Position numbers and translations under genes: made by a program
The notes under the pieces: generated by a model
What the model was told of the DNA's origin: nothing
Seen by the model: only the letters and a program-made list of their open reading frames with translations
The model's database searches: none
Shown: piece by piece, positions 1 to 11,069 of the stretch
Layout: each line of letters starts with the position of its first letter
Position numbering within the stretch: position 1 is the stretch's first letter
DNA from: Entonaema liquescens
Taxonomy: Eukaryota; Ascomycota; Sordariomycetes; Xylariales; Xylariaceae
Direction: 5' to 3'
DNA length: 64,000 nucleotides
Assembly: GCA_902805475.1 (NCBI GenBank)
Contig: CADCSX010000023.1
Coordinates: forward strand, 434,001-498,000

Positions 1-224
1 AACTACAAGTTGTTTTACTTGATCACAAAGAACTATTTATTCGACGCGATACGATACAATATGATACAATCGCATTGCTCACCATACATGTTGGTTAACC
101 CAGTGTTTTAACTATAAAACTCAATCTATATGTAAATTAATGATATAAGATGAAAATTTCCGCCGGATGGTCATTCCTCTGAGATTACCCTGAACCCCTT
201 CATAACATCCATAGTAAGATCAGG

Positions 225-1115
225 ATGGCGAAACGCACAGAGGAATGTTCGCAACACCAGTGTCGGGCGAAACCAGTACCTCAAGGTTCATATTGCCAAG
301 AGCACTGGAGTAAGTCGAAAGAAAGTCAGAGGGAAAGGTATAAACTACATAAAGATGCAGGCATCTGTGTTAGTTGTTCAGTTCCAGTCACCGATGGAAG
401 GACAAGATGTCACAAACATCGTGCTGCCGCTTATGCTTGCACTAAGTCATATGCCGAAACCAAGAACAAAAGGGCCAGTGAATTATATTACGAACGTAAA
501 GCCGCAGGTTTATGTCCGATTTGTGCAAAACCAACCACTGGTACTCGTACATATTGCGATGAACATCGAGCTAAACTGGCTCAACGAACTAAACGAGCTA
601 GAAAACGAGACGATGCCTTAAAGACTCAGAGCAGGAGGTATGCTATACGTAAGGTTAGCGGTATATGCGCGTGTTGTCTAAATGGAGTCACGGGTACCAA
701 CACATATTGTGACGAACACCTGGCTATACAAGAAGATGAGGTGCGAAATAAACAGTTGACATATTATTTGCACGAGGCTAATGGTGTATGTGTATGGTGT
801 TTCAGTCGAGTGACAGATGCCAGCATATATTGCGACGAACACCTCGCTGAAGTCCGGGATAGACAATCTACGGAGCCTCTACGTAGTATCTACGCTCATG
901 GTCCGAATCCAGCTAAAGATGGACATGTGGATTGTGAAGAAGGTATAACCCTCGACGCCGGCAAAACTCTAAAGGGGGCTACATTAGAGCAGGGTTCAAA
1001 TGCTGAAGAACCCTCGGTCCCTAGTGAGCCTTCAGAATCACCTATACCGGAGTCCAGCTGTGAAGAGCAAGAAGCGGCGAAAACTCTTTTGAATTTAGTT
1101 ATACGGACAATTTAA
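225..1115 (+). CDS. Tandem Cys/His-module protein, function unknown
   Basis: A single-exon reading frame of 296 residues. The N-terminal 210 residues hold five Cys/His modules. The first (C8, C13, C24, H27) has the spacing C-x4-C-x10-C-x2-H. The other four (for example C48, C51, C62, H65 and C97, C100, C111, H114) follow C-x2-C-x10-C-x2-H, with a conserved G-[IVL]-C start and, in three of them, a YCDEH-type end. Linkers are basic and rich in Arg, Lys and Tyr. The last 80 residues are acidic and Ser/Glu-rich without modules. The ligand set suggests zinc binding, which is an inference. I do not recognise a named family. The first module uses the same spacing as those of the gene at 7063-8858, so the two may belong to one module superfamily. 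The start is the first ATG of the frame. Confidence 0.75.
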   Translation: MAKRTEECSQHQCRAKPVPQGSYCQEHWSKSKESQRERYKLHKDAGICVSCSVPVTDGRTRCHKHRAAAYACTKSYAETKNKRASELYYERKAAGLCPICAKPTTGTRTYCDEHRAKLAQRTKRARKRDDALKTQSRRYAIRKVSGICACCLNGVTGTNTYCDEHLAIQEDEVRNKQLTYYLHEANGVCVWCFSRVTDASIYCDEHLAEVRDRQSTEPLRSIYAHGPNPAKDGHVDCEEGITLDAGKTLKGATLEQGSNAEEPSVPSEPSESPIPESSCEEQEAAKTLLNLVIRTI

Positions 1116-1412
1116 CATTGGAGATTGTGTTAGAGACAACAGTAGTCTCCAACATCAATACATAATAATACATCACAATTCCATATCTCCTTAGCATAGA
1201 ATAATACTACATCAATATAGAAGAAACTTAACACATCAAGTATACCAAACTACCAGATATGGTAGCATACAGCCTCGGCTTACATATGTCGCAGGGCTCG
1301 GATAAAATTAGAACAGTAAGTGAGGAGCCCAAGCTCATGTGAATGCATCTTGTTCAAGGACCTGCTATACTAGAGAGGTAGGGAAAATGAGAATTGTGAA
1401 GCCCGCACGCCG

Positions 1413-2284
1413 TTAGACAGCACAAGGGTCTTCGCCGTACTCGGCCAGTAGGAACCCTCTAAGCTCGAGATTAAGTGCCAGACGGGCGAAGGAAGCTTGC
1501 GAGCGCCAAGATCCAAACCGATACTCCAGCCGACTGACAGGTCCATCAAAGCCGGGAACCGTGCCGTGGTCGATTATATCGTCGATGTCGTATACAAACT
1601 TGCTTGAGAAGAACCCATCCAAGTAATCCGTATTGACGACCTGCGGATCTCCAGCAACCAAAAGCACACGGCTAGCGTAGCTAGGGGCGTCTTCTTCCCC
1701 AACCCTGTTTCTGTTCCACTGGACTCTTGGAAACATGCCGTCGACTATAATCCTGCCTTGCTGTATCGTCTTGTAGAGCACCTCGGCATCTTCCCGTTTG
1801 AAGAAGCTTATAGATGCTGCGGCGGTGCTACTGGTTTCGTTGGGGCCGTTGATTACAGTCGAACGAACTCTGCCCGTCTTCGTAATTAGAGCAAGGAGCT
1901 TGGGGATAGTAATCGACCCAGGCAGTCCAGTGATCCATAAAGAAGTATTTCCTTCTTCGGGAACGTCTGTGCCTTTATTGATGGATAAATTCCGATCTCC
2001 TCGATAGTTCCCGTTAAACCGATCCGTCTTGCGAGATTCGTCAGCGGCGCCCGTCAACTGCTCAGACGGTTTGAAGTATCGATGCTCCATCTATAAAAGT
2101 ATTGTTAAGTAACATTTTCCAGGTAGTTTTCAAATAATATGAATTATGGGTCTTTAACAGTGTATATTCAAGCGGAATGACAATGCAGCCAGAAAACAGG
2201 TATACATACGGTCGGGATTGGTGTAGCCATTTTAACAAGTGCACTGCTGCTTGGTGGAGAAAATAGCTTCCACATTTGATCCAT
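1413..2284 (-). CDS. RRM-type RNA-binding domain protein
   Basis: Two exons, 2284-2210 and 2090-1413. They are separated by a 119-base intron with GTATGT at the donor and TAG at the acceptor, joined in phase 0, giving 250 residues. Residues about 75-160 form an RRM-like domain: the RNP2-like stretch LWITGLPG, then a TAAASISFF stretch at the RNP1 position, then a domain closing on RVQWNRNRVG. A second, weaker alpha/beta unit begins at SRVLLVAGDP. The N-terminal region is short, charged and probably disordered. The RRM fold is inferred from this pattern; RNA targets cannot be told from sequence. The start at 2284 is uncertain because the frame stays open upstream, so another exon or start is possible. 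Confidence 0.65.
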
Positions 2285-3910
2285 CGATTGATTGATAGGA
2301 GTGGTTTTAATGAGCAATGCCGCCCAACTTATCGTGTAAGCTTGAAGATTGTTTGAAAAAAAAAACCTTGCTTGGGTTGCTCCTTTGATTGTTAACCTCT
2401 GCTCACGTATTCCTACATGGATACAGGGGAATAAATACATGGCTGGGGAAAGGAATAGAGCGATTGACTATATATACTTTCATGTCCCTTGAGTAAAGAG
2501 AGGTGGATTTGGTGCATGCGAACCTGTATCAAGGCACTTCTATCAAGGTGCAGAAGTCACTGAGAAATAAGAAGCCCAGTCACCAAAACAATTGACTAAG
2601 GGGTCATGTGGTATGATATCGCAAACACTATTTTCACGTATTGAATAGCAGCGTTCATCCGATCCCCTTCCTGAATAGCATAACTTAGTTCCACAAGACT
2701 CTATCAACGTCGTATCGAGTGCAATCTTTCATTTACTTTTAGGTATCTCAACTTGCCCGTCTTACACCAGAGGCCGTCCTAAGGTTTCCACCATATTCTA
2801 CAAGTAATGATACCTTGGTTAGAGGTGACAAACTGCAAAAGCTTTTATAGTAGACACAGGTATGCTACTATATTATCGGGGAGTAATTAAATTGAAACCA
2901 AAGTCACGCCAAACTATACGTCTTTGCTCATAGTCAGTACATAACTACTAGAAGTTCCGGTCCAGCTATATTTATAAATAGTCACTCATCATATGGATTC
3001 CACTCCTGTTGCCTGCTCGTATTGTAATAACAAAGTCATTCGCTTGATCCATTATTTATATCTAGGAGTGTTTACATAAATAAGTAATAGGGTCCGTACT
3101 AGGTGTGATATATTTAAGCCAGACCATCCCCATACTTAATCCAGTTGTTGTACAACCCAAATTCACGCCAATAACTACTCCGTTCCCTTCTCTTTTCGTT
3201 GGTCTTGTAAGCTAGCCCTATTGTAGAGGATGGCCCTCGTGCTGTCGACTCAAAATATAAGATACCATTAGGAGCATATAATCGTGACATAAGAGCTATC
3301 CATGCCAAGAAAGTACCTACCTAGACACTGAGTGCATTGACTCCTCGTCGTGGATAGTGTACAGGTGCCAATGGATCAGACACCTGGTAGGTGCACACGA
3401 AAAACTCCATGATTCACACAACGCCAACAAGGTTGCTATAACGGATACCGTTGCCATGGACAGGCAATCCAAGTCATAGCATATTATTCGTGGGTACCTT
3501 AGGTACGTTAGTTATGTAAACAGGTGATGCAAAATGTAAAATACTTAGGTACGATTATTATTCACTGTATATAAACAAACCTTACCTACCTCCAACCCAA
3601 GAGATTCGAGTTTCGTAATCTCATGATTATTACTTTCTTCAAAACTTCGTTTACGAGGAAACACTTCATCAGATTCTACTTTGCTCAATATCCTTCATCA
3701 ATACCTATCAACTATTCACCATCACGTAACTGATAGATATTGTCGGCCATCTTAGCTGGTGCAGTGACTGGAACGAAGTCATAATAGAGTACGTCATTCG
3801 ATTCACTGTTGCAGCTAAGTGTATTGTGACTAATTGGGGCCCAGAAACTCATTGCAGCTTTATCCAAGGGGTTCACCGTCGTCTCCCAACAGAGGATTCA
3901 CTCTTATAAG
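2285..3910. other. Intergenic region, no convincing gene
   Basis: About 1.6 kb of moderately AT-rich sequence between divergently placed genes. The longest open frame (64 codons, minus strand, 3114-3308) has no recognisable motif and is probably chance. The stretch presumably contains the promoters of the RRM gene and of the F-box gene. No repeats or RNA genes were recognised. Confidence 0.5.
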
Positions 3911-5267
3911 ATGGAGCTCCAACATCGTACTTGCTATATCCCCTTCAGCACTCAATCCGAAGAACCCTGGGACAAAATGTTAGAACGTATTCTTCCATTT
4001 ATCCAGGCAACTAGGGAGTGCAATTACGGTTCTGAATATCAACCTAAGCATCGCTCTAGCTTGAAAGATTATTCGGAGAGAGTGGTATGCAACTCCAAAG
4101 ATGCATTTGAGAGGCTTTATGAACGAACGTATCACTCCTGGAAAGCTCGGGTAAGCCTGATTATCTCACAAATGTCACATAATCTAAATACAAGTCCTAA
4201 CATTCCTCTAGGCTTTAGAGAAGAGAGTACCGTTCACATTCGAATGTGGATCGTATCCTAAACCCATGTACACAAAGGAGAGCAGAAGGAACGCAGTAGC
4301 ACCAGAGTCTACGAAATTGACGAAGAGGGCGCTTCATCTATTAGACTTACCCTGTGAGGTCTTTGAACGCATCTTCCAATTCGTCGTGGGCTCTTATGAA
4401 CTAAACGGCGATCTTCTTCGGCTCGCCCAACACGGATATCGCGATTTCTCCTCGACGCAGTTAATTCTTTACAAGCCCCGAGCCTGGGCCGACCTGAAAG
4501 TTTTCCAAGTCTGTAAGGCGTTTAGATATTTGGCCATCTCCTACTACGGACCTCCTCAAGAGGACAGCTTGCCTTTCAGCCCAAAGTTAGACACTATAGT
4601 CATCCGGAGTGGTCAATTGGATTGCTTCGGTGGGCTTCGTGCCTATCGCGGTGTTTGTTATCCTCCAAATTTTCGATTGCAGGATTGGAGCGACGATAAC
4701 CACTGGCTATATCATAATGGAGTATATAGCTTCAACGAGGACATGGCTGGAATGCGACCGTGGAGCAAAGTCAAGAAGATATCGGATCAATGTCTACGCA
4801 GACCGACTAAGATCACAATCGATATCCCCGATGCATCCCGATACTTCTCCGGCTGGTCTTATATCTGGCCCTTCCTCGGCAGGGCCTTCACCAACACGAA
4901 GTGTCTAAAGTTTAACCTTAGCCAGGTAGATCGCTGCATTATAAAGCGAGAAGACGCGGAGGACATAGACGAGGAAGATCCAGATAAGGAAACCAGGAGC
5001 AAGGAGTACCACTTTTATCACGATTATCGTGTTTTCCAAAAACTATGCTTTGCAATAGGAGAATCTTTTCCGGGTCAACTCTTTCCCAGATTGGAGACTC
5101 TGGAGCTGGTAAAGGTTGCAGATTATTGCACACTCCCTTGGCACTCGCTGGCCCGCAGCCCCGGATCCAGAACACCCTATATACTGCTTGGGTTGGGATT
5201 GATTAAGGGCCATAGAATGAATGGCACCATCAAATACCTCAACGAGATACTCGGTGCACAACAGTGA
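3911..5267 (+). CDS. F-box domain protein
   Basis: Two exons, 3911-4150 and 4212-5267, around a 61-base GTAAGC...TAG intron. Splicing bypasses the in-frame stop of the unspliced frame and gives 431 residues. An F-box-like segment lies at about residues 120-145, with the core LHLLDLPCEVFERIFQFV. The rest has the aromatic-rich, leucine-rich look of fungal F-box proteins of unknown substrate; an acidic linker (EDIDEEDPDKE) lies near residue 330. F-box proteins usually bring substrates to SCF ubiquitin ligases through Skp1; the substrate here is unknown. Such genes are numerous and fast-evolving in Pezizomycotina. A second F-box-type gene lies at 11070. Confidence 0.75.
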
Positions 5268-5822
5268 TACCACTACATCTATCTATAGGATAGATAGTAG
5301 TACCTTCGGAGACTAGTTAGGTCGATATAGACTGGTTGGAGGAAACGGATATGGGGATACGGCGTTTGATATAGCGGTGAAAATGGATCATAGTTCAGAT
5401 TTGCTCTATGCCTTATTAGTACCCAGGTAGAGTACTAAGTTTGAGTGGTCTACCCAAGAACTATTTGCTTATAATGTAGAATGGTGATATTACTTATATA
5501 TGAGGTAGGATATAATACCTCAAAAAAAGGGGTATGCTAGGTACCTAGGTACATCCATATATATATGTACCTAAGTACCTAACGTGGTCCACAAAACAAA
5601 AAGTGCCCGAATTTCTCATGAAAAAGCCCAATTGTCAGCTGCAATCACCTGGTACGAATCCTACGTCTGGCATCATAGGTATTGACTGGTACTTAGGTAA
5701 GGTACCTTATCTATCATCAACTTACCCAACTTATTTACTTTTTAATCCACGGCTTTTTTTCCCGGCCTCTTCACCACGCAACTACAGCTACAAGAAACCC
5801 TTGTAGGTATTTACCAATATCA
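5268..5822. other. Intergenic region and RS-Hub1 promoter
   Basis: No gene seen. The stretch carries palindromic CCTAGG/TACCTA-type words (around 5535-5585 and 5690-5710) that recur in many intergenic parts of the window, and a short T run near 5754 just upstream of the RS-Hub1 start. Confidence 0.45.
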
Positions 5823-6674
5823 ATGGCAGATAGAACCGCATCCCCTCGCGTCGCGCGAGGCGATTCACCCCCTCCTCGCAAACGGAGCAGAAGCGACGAT
5901 CGAAATCGAAGCCAGTCGCCGCACAACCGTCGCGATAGAACAGACAGAGACAACTATCGGAAAAGTGATAACTATCGATCGCGAGATGATGATAGGGGTC
6001 GTGGTGCAAGGCGGGAGCCCTGGGAAACCCGAAGGGATCAGAACAAGGATGGTTCCGACCGATCGGGACAAGATGTAGAAAGACGGCGCGACAACCGCGG
6101 GGAACGAGACTCGGACCGAAGAGGCACAGATAGAGATGAGGGCAGAGACCGAGACCGAGACCGACCCAGGCCGAAGAAGAACTTTGGAGGTTTCAAGTTC
6201 AAGGAAAAGCGACGTGATGATTTGGATGATAGAGATGATGAACGACGTGGTGGCTCATTTAGAGGTTACCGAAACCGTTCACCGTCTCCACGTCGCCGAG
6301 ATCGTGACCGCGAACGCGAACGCGAACGCGACTCAGGACCATCTTCATCCACTAAGAAATCCAAGTCAAAATCTACTGGCGGAGACACCTCCCAGCCACC
6401 TGTTCGAGCACCCGCAGCTCCCTCCGGCGGCGGCGAGGAGATGATTATCGTCCATGTCAATGACCGACTGGGCACCAAGGCTGCCATCCCATGTTTCGCT
6501 TCGGATCGCATTAAGGAATTCAAAATCATGGTCGCGGCGCGCATCGGTCGAGAACCCCACGAGATCTTATTGAAAAGGCAAGGACAGCGGCCTTTCAAAG
6601 ACATGCTTACTCTCGCCGATTACGAAATTAGCAACGGAGTCCAGCTGGACCTGGAAGTCGACACCGGCGATTAA
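5823..6674 (+). CDS. hub1: Hub1/UBL5-like ubiquitin-fold protein with N-terminal RS/RD domain
   Basis: A single-exon frame of 283 residues. The last about 76 residues, from MIIVHVNDRLG to the end, match Hub1/UBL5: NDRLG near the start, a central ILLKRQGQRPFKDMLTLADYE-like block and a final GVQLDLEV. An Asp sits where I place the HIND-binding D22 of yeast Hub1 (residue about 228). Hub1 is a non-covalent ubiquitin-like modifier of the spliceosome (Snu66, Prp38). Unlike the usual stand-alone protein of about 73 residues, this one has a 200-residue N-terminal extension packed with RS, RD and ER repeats (for example 5860-6170 and 6290-6330), typical of splicing factors. The C-terminal di-tyrosine is replaced by EVDTGD. 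No intron breaks the fusion, so it appears genuine. Confidence 0.88.
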   Translation: MADRTASPRVARGDSPPPRKRSRSDDRNRSQSPHNRRDRTDRDNYRKSDNYRSRDDDRGRGARREPWETRRDQNKDGSDRSGQDVERRRDNRGERDSDRRGTDRDEGRDRDRDRPRPKKNFGGFKFKEKRRDDLDDRDDERRGGSFRGYRNRSPSPRRRDRDRERERERDSGPSSSTKKSKSKSTGGDTSQPPVRAPAAPSGGGEEMIIVHVNDRLGTKAAIPCFASDRIKEFKIMVAARIGREPHEILLKRQGQRPFKDMLTLADYEISNGVQLDLEVDTGD

Positions 6675-7062
6675 GCAGGGAATCAAGAGAGCTACCCTAG
6701 AATTATGCGTTGTGATGGATTGGATAATACAGCACAAGCACGGATATGCTTGTGTTATCAACCCGCTATGTATTTAATATGAGCTTGATACCCACCTGAC
6801 AGTTCAAACGTCTAAGGTCAGTATAGTACAGGCTTCGTTCTGATGACTATTATATTCTATAGTCTCATGAACCAATTTCAAGAATGAAGCATATCCCCAA
6901 ATCTCACTACTATAGTCCTTTGGTCCCGGCCAAACTCTCCAATCCAACAGATGGTCATACGATATGTTACATCGTTCAGTATTTACCAACACATCAAAGT
7001 TGTCCTCTTAGATTATGTACGCGAGATCCCCTAGAGAATATTTCCCGCATGCGAGATAAGTA
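6675..7062. other. Convergent intergenic spacer
   Basis: Spacer between the 3' ends of the RS-Hub1 gene (plus) and the 12-exon Cys/His gene (minus). It should contain both 3' untranslated regions. No other feature was recognised. Confidence 0.5.
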
Positions 7063-8858
7063 TTAATTCCTCCTCTGACCGCTCTCCCACCTCCAGAGTT
7101 GATCATGCTGCTCACGCAGACGCCTATCCTGTTCTTGGATAAAGTGATCCTTCTCGCTGATCCTTTGGTTCAGTCCCCTCTTCTCATCGCACCACTCTGC
7201 CCTTACACACATTTCTACATCCTCTTTCCAATCTGTACCAGATCTTAGAATAGTACCATCTACATCTTATGAAGCAACTTACGGTCGTAGCATTTATTCT
7301 CGAAGCACAGCTTAGCTTCTACTTTGCAACCCGGCCGCGAGCAAGCATCTAGTCAAATTAGCTAATTAGTGGCCAAGTCACATTCAGCGAATAGGTTATT
7401 CTTACGGTCGTCGCAAAACATTCCGGTGTGATTAACACACTCTGGGCAGCCCTCGCTGCGACAGGAATCTAGCTACATGGTTAGCTATAGTAGTACATGA
7501 AATGGAACTAGAGCGAACACTCACGGAGTGGACAGAAGCGCTCTCCTGACTTTGCATATTCACATTCGCCTTCCCATTCGCATCGATCTGGTAAGAATTT
7601 CGGTTAATACCCCAATATCTATGGAGCAAAATAGAGATGCACTTACGGTCGTCACAGAACTCATGCGTCCCAGACGAAATATTACAACCCCTTTCGCGAC
7701 AGGCATGAAGCATACAATGGAACAAACCATCCACCTTCTGATTTGCGCATCCAGGAGTTTGGCATCGAAGATCTAAGCCCCGTCAGCATTATCGTCAGGA
7801 AGAAGTCATTGTTGGGTACCTGGTTTACTTACGCTCCCTGCAATATTTCCTACCCCTTTCTTTAGGGCGATCGCAGCCCGAGGCCCCCCATTCACATCTA
7901 TTGTCTAGTTGGTCGAGTGAGTTTAAAGGCCTTCTCCCATGTAGGATCATAGTACTTACGTGTGATACAAAACGGAAATGGGGGGTCAGCTATAACCATG
8001 CAATCCCGAATCTGGCACTTGTCTATCCAACAGGTTAGGAGCTGAGTTTCGTTCATTTAGGTACATCGCATATCTCACGTACGTGCGGGACAGCATGTAG
8101 CGCCTTCTATAGTCCGGTAGCCGCAGTTAGCCGCACGGCAGTTATCTTTGAATCAGTTAGCCTGCCGTATAAGTCTCGTCAAGACGTCGCAGCTCACGGT
8201 CAGCGCAATACGGGCGGTACTGGTTAGGAGCCAGTAGAGGGGCGCGTTCATTAGGGCAGTCTCCTGCGGAACATTTGTCTATTAAGACTCGGTTAGTGTG
8301 ATATTTTCATCTTCGACCATAAAGGGAAATATTACGGTCGTAGCAGTATTTCCGGCGCTTGTATTGTGGTGTCCCAGCCCGAGTCCGATCCTGGTACTGT
8401 ATACGCCCGTTTATACAACCTATCGTTATACATTCTATGTCTGTAAACAGGTTAGATTAATATGCGTTGATGAGAGACGTTTTCTACTCACGCTGAGTAC
8501 AAACCGAGTCTTCTGGCTGTTTATGGTTCGGGCACCGGTCTGCATTGAAGAGTGGTTCCCAGAAGTGTTCGCAGGTGTCTTCGATCATAGTAAGCTGACA
8601 CACTCTGCCTCTCGAATATAACACAGAGACTAGGTACTTACGCTTCTTACAATACTTAGAGGTGACTTGGTCTTTTCGCTCCACCTCTGCCCTACAACAC
8701 GGCGCGTCGCATAGCTTCTTTGCATGAGAAGTATTCGTCGTCTTAATGAAGCAAGGCATTGCCTTACAAGGGGTCATCTTGCACGGTGTCGATTTAGGAG
8801 TTTTAGCATGGCACCCTGACGGTTTACATCCCGTCGGCTTCGTGCGGCATCCCAGCAT
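7063..8858 (-). CDS. Twelve-exon tandem Cys/His-module protein, one module per exon
   Basis: Exons: 8858-8642, 8578-8492, 8440-8336, 8278-8198, 8145-8083, 8022-7960, 7904-7833, 7772-7647, 7587-7525, 7468-7406, 7348-7283, 7214-7063. They sum to 1158 bases (385 residues plus stop). Every intron is 51-68 bases, canonical GT-AG, and phase 1. The repeated unit is C-x4-6-C-x(7-20)-[YF]C-x2-H, and the next unit usually begins one or two residues after the His (H-x-C). Each intron splits the codon of that last residue after its first base; ten junctions give His and the last gives Gln. Exon 8 holds two modules with no intron between them. Exon 1 starts with short Cys repeats (TPC, GC). Exon 12 ends in a charged Gln/Arg tail. 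Zinc binding is inferred; I know no named function. An in-frame stop lies upstream of the chosen start. Confidence 0.85.
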
Positions 8859-11069
8859 GTCGCAACACGCCTAGTGGTGATCAGGGGAGATAGGAATCTA
8901 AGGACAATATGAGTGATATCTTTCTGATTCCAAACCCCCTCTAATAAAGGCTTTTTTTAGAATCTGCCATGGGGTCCCGGGAGTAAGTTTCCCGGGTATT
9001 TGTTACGATCTTATCTATCTGCTTCATATTTTCGGTGAAGATTCACTTGCATCGTGGGGAATTCCTGATTCGCGCTGGTGGCGGTGAAAAGTGTATCTTT
9101 TGCTGACCTGCTTGGGCGGCTTAGTCCTTATAAATCAGGGGAGGCTGAGTTGAGATTGAGTTTATAATGGTAGCACTGCATGTATGGGTTGCTTGTACAT
9201 AGGTCGCCGGTATTGGTCCCTCTATCACCATTTTCACGGCAGTAAACCCTCATTCGCCGTTCATCACTCGGTTATGATCTCGATCACTATAATCAATGCA
9301 GCTTAAATATATAATTAACGGACTCATTAATAACATTACTACACAGCGTGCATAGAGCCTCGGTGTTCAAGCATTGGAATCTGCTCATCTAGGTATTCTG
9401 CCTTCGGCAGAAGCGTTTGTTAAGAATACCAAGGTTACCATCAACCTTAGAGCCTCATTGACATAGGTAGATCATGCGGTGTGTATCCGCAGGACAGTGG
9501 CTTACCCGGGCTATACATGTGACCATTACTCTATCCGTAACCCATTCATGTCCGCCAGATACGGGTTCTTGCAGTTTGATCGTCCCCTTCGAGCCTCCTC
9601 CAAAACGCGCCATTTAGAGGCATACCGTGTCGGGTACCGCGGTTGGCTAGGTATGCATTCCCCGAAGTCAACATAAGGTTCGATATATCTCCTTCGGACT
9701 AAGCGTACAGAATGAGGGGGCCAATAGGTAGTAGCATCATGCAGTCATGAACTCGGTTCGGAACTAAAGGCGGCCCATAGATTCAGGGCGTCAATACTTC
9801 AGCCACTAGCCTCTCGGCTCTCAGCCCAGTCTTATGTCTTAGCCAGATAAAAACCAACCGTAGCCTTAACGGTGGTTATGGTTGGTTGGCACCCCAAATA
9901 ACGCAACCACCTACATTGGCCAGCTGAAATTACGAATACAATATTTATTATTACCATTTCCGAGTTCATCATCACATAAGCTCGTAACTAAGCCAATAGG
10001 CTGCTCTGGCTTGGTATCAGATCAAAAAGAAGCTTGCATGTCCATCTCTAACGAATAGCTACTGATGTCTGATCATCACGCAAGACTCTAGTTTAAGTAT
10101 TTAGCGATCTAATCCAATCTCATTAAGATCGATCTCGGCAAGTAAGTACTGGCAAGGCCAACGACTTCAAATCATAATAGTATGTAGTCATGTAACTCAC
10201 CTTGGCGGTAGATAGTTTTTCACACATGAAAATAGACGCTCGATGTGTTACCATATCCATTATGCAGGCTCTGAAGCTCGATAGAATGTACGTATCACTT
10301 ATCACAATTAATGAGAGAGGGGAAACAACTGCCAACACATAAACAGGCTGAAGAGAAGCCTGATGTACTTACTCGAATCAGCCAGCAATGTCAATCTTGC
10401 CTCTAGGAAAATGTAGAGGATTAATATGAACAGCTAGTTCTTCTAGAGCTTGAATTGATGTATCATCAACTACCGAATTTACTTTCAGAAATTTAATGCT
10501 TACATGACACCTACTAGGTACCTGGGTATGTCCCGCATAGCAAATCAAAAATCCAACTTGTATATCGGGTAAGGTTGGCAATCGTATTCGATATCACCTA
10601 CCTAAAGGGGTTCGGTGTCGGGTTCAGAAACTTGCTTCAGATATAGTTACGTTTCTAAAGATAATAACTAAGTCAACTAACGTAATATAATTAATTCTAT
10701 AATACTAATCCCAGTAGTTAACGACTTATTTCATATTAGGCCTTTAGACGCCTTAAATATGTGCTACTGTTTCTTAGTATAAATCGCTTCTTTGTTGCTA
10801 TTTCCTGATATTCAGGATCTGCGCATTAAGACTGTTTTCTTTGAAAGCACACGTATTGAAACAATCTCCATACTTACATAGAATTGTGATTCAAAATTTA
10901 CTTCCAGTTTCTTATATTTATCTATGTTGTCTCTCCTAACTCCTCACAGACGGGGCTTTTACCCAGACTCTCAAAAAGGCCACCCTCGAAAAGGTATACT
11001 GTAGTTCGCCACAATAACGTTTATCTGGTTACGCGATAAGTACATATCAAAAGGAGATTCAAAAATCCA
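8859..11069. other. Long intergenic region, no convincing gene
   Basis: About 2.2 kb with only short, motif-free open frames (for example 9479-9676 and 10123-10338). It contains a perfect 7-bp hairpin at 9396-9412 and an imperfect inverted repeat around 9850-9890 whose mismatches are C/T transitions. Parts of 9340-9900 read like old, degraded repetitive DNA, but no transposon protein remains that I can recognise. Confidence 0.45.
9396..9412. repeat. Perfect hairpin, 7-bp stem
   Basis: TTCTGCC, a three-base TTC loop, then GGCAGAA. It stands alone in a gene-free stretch, so no terminator or regulatory role can be assigned. Confidence 0.6.

Noticed and set aside
3114..3308. 64-codon minus-strand open frame
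   Set aside because: Short, no motif, no splice support, isolated in a spacer.
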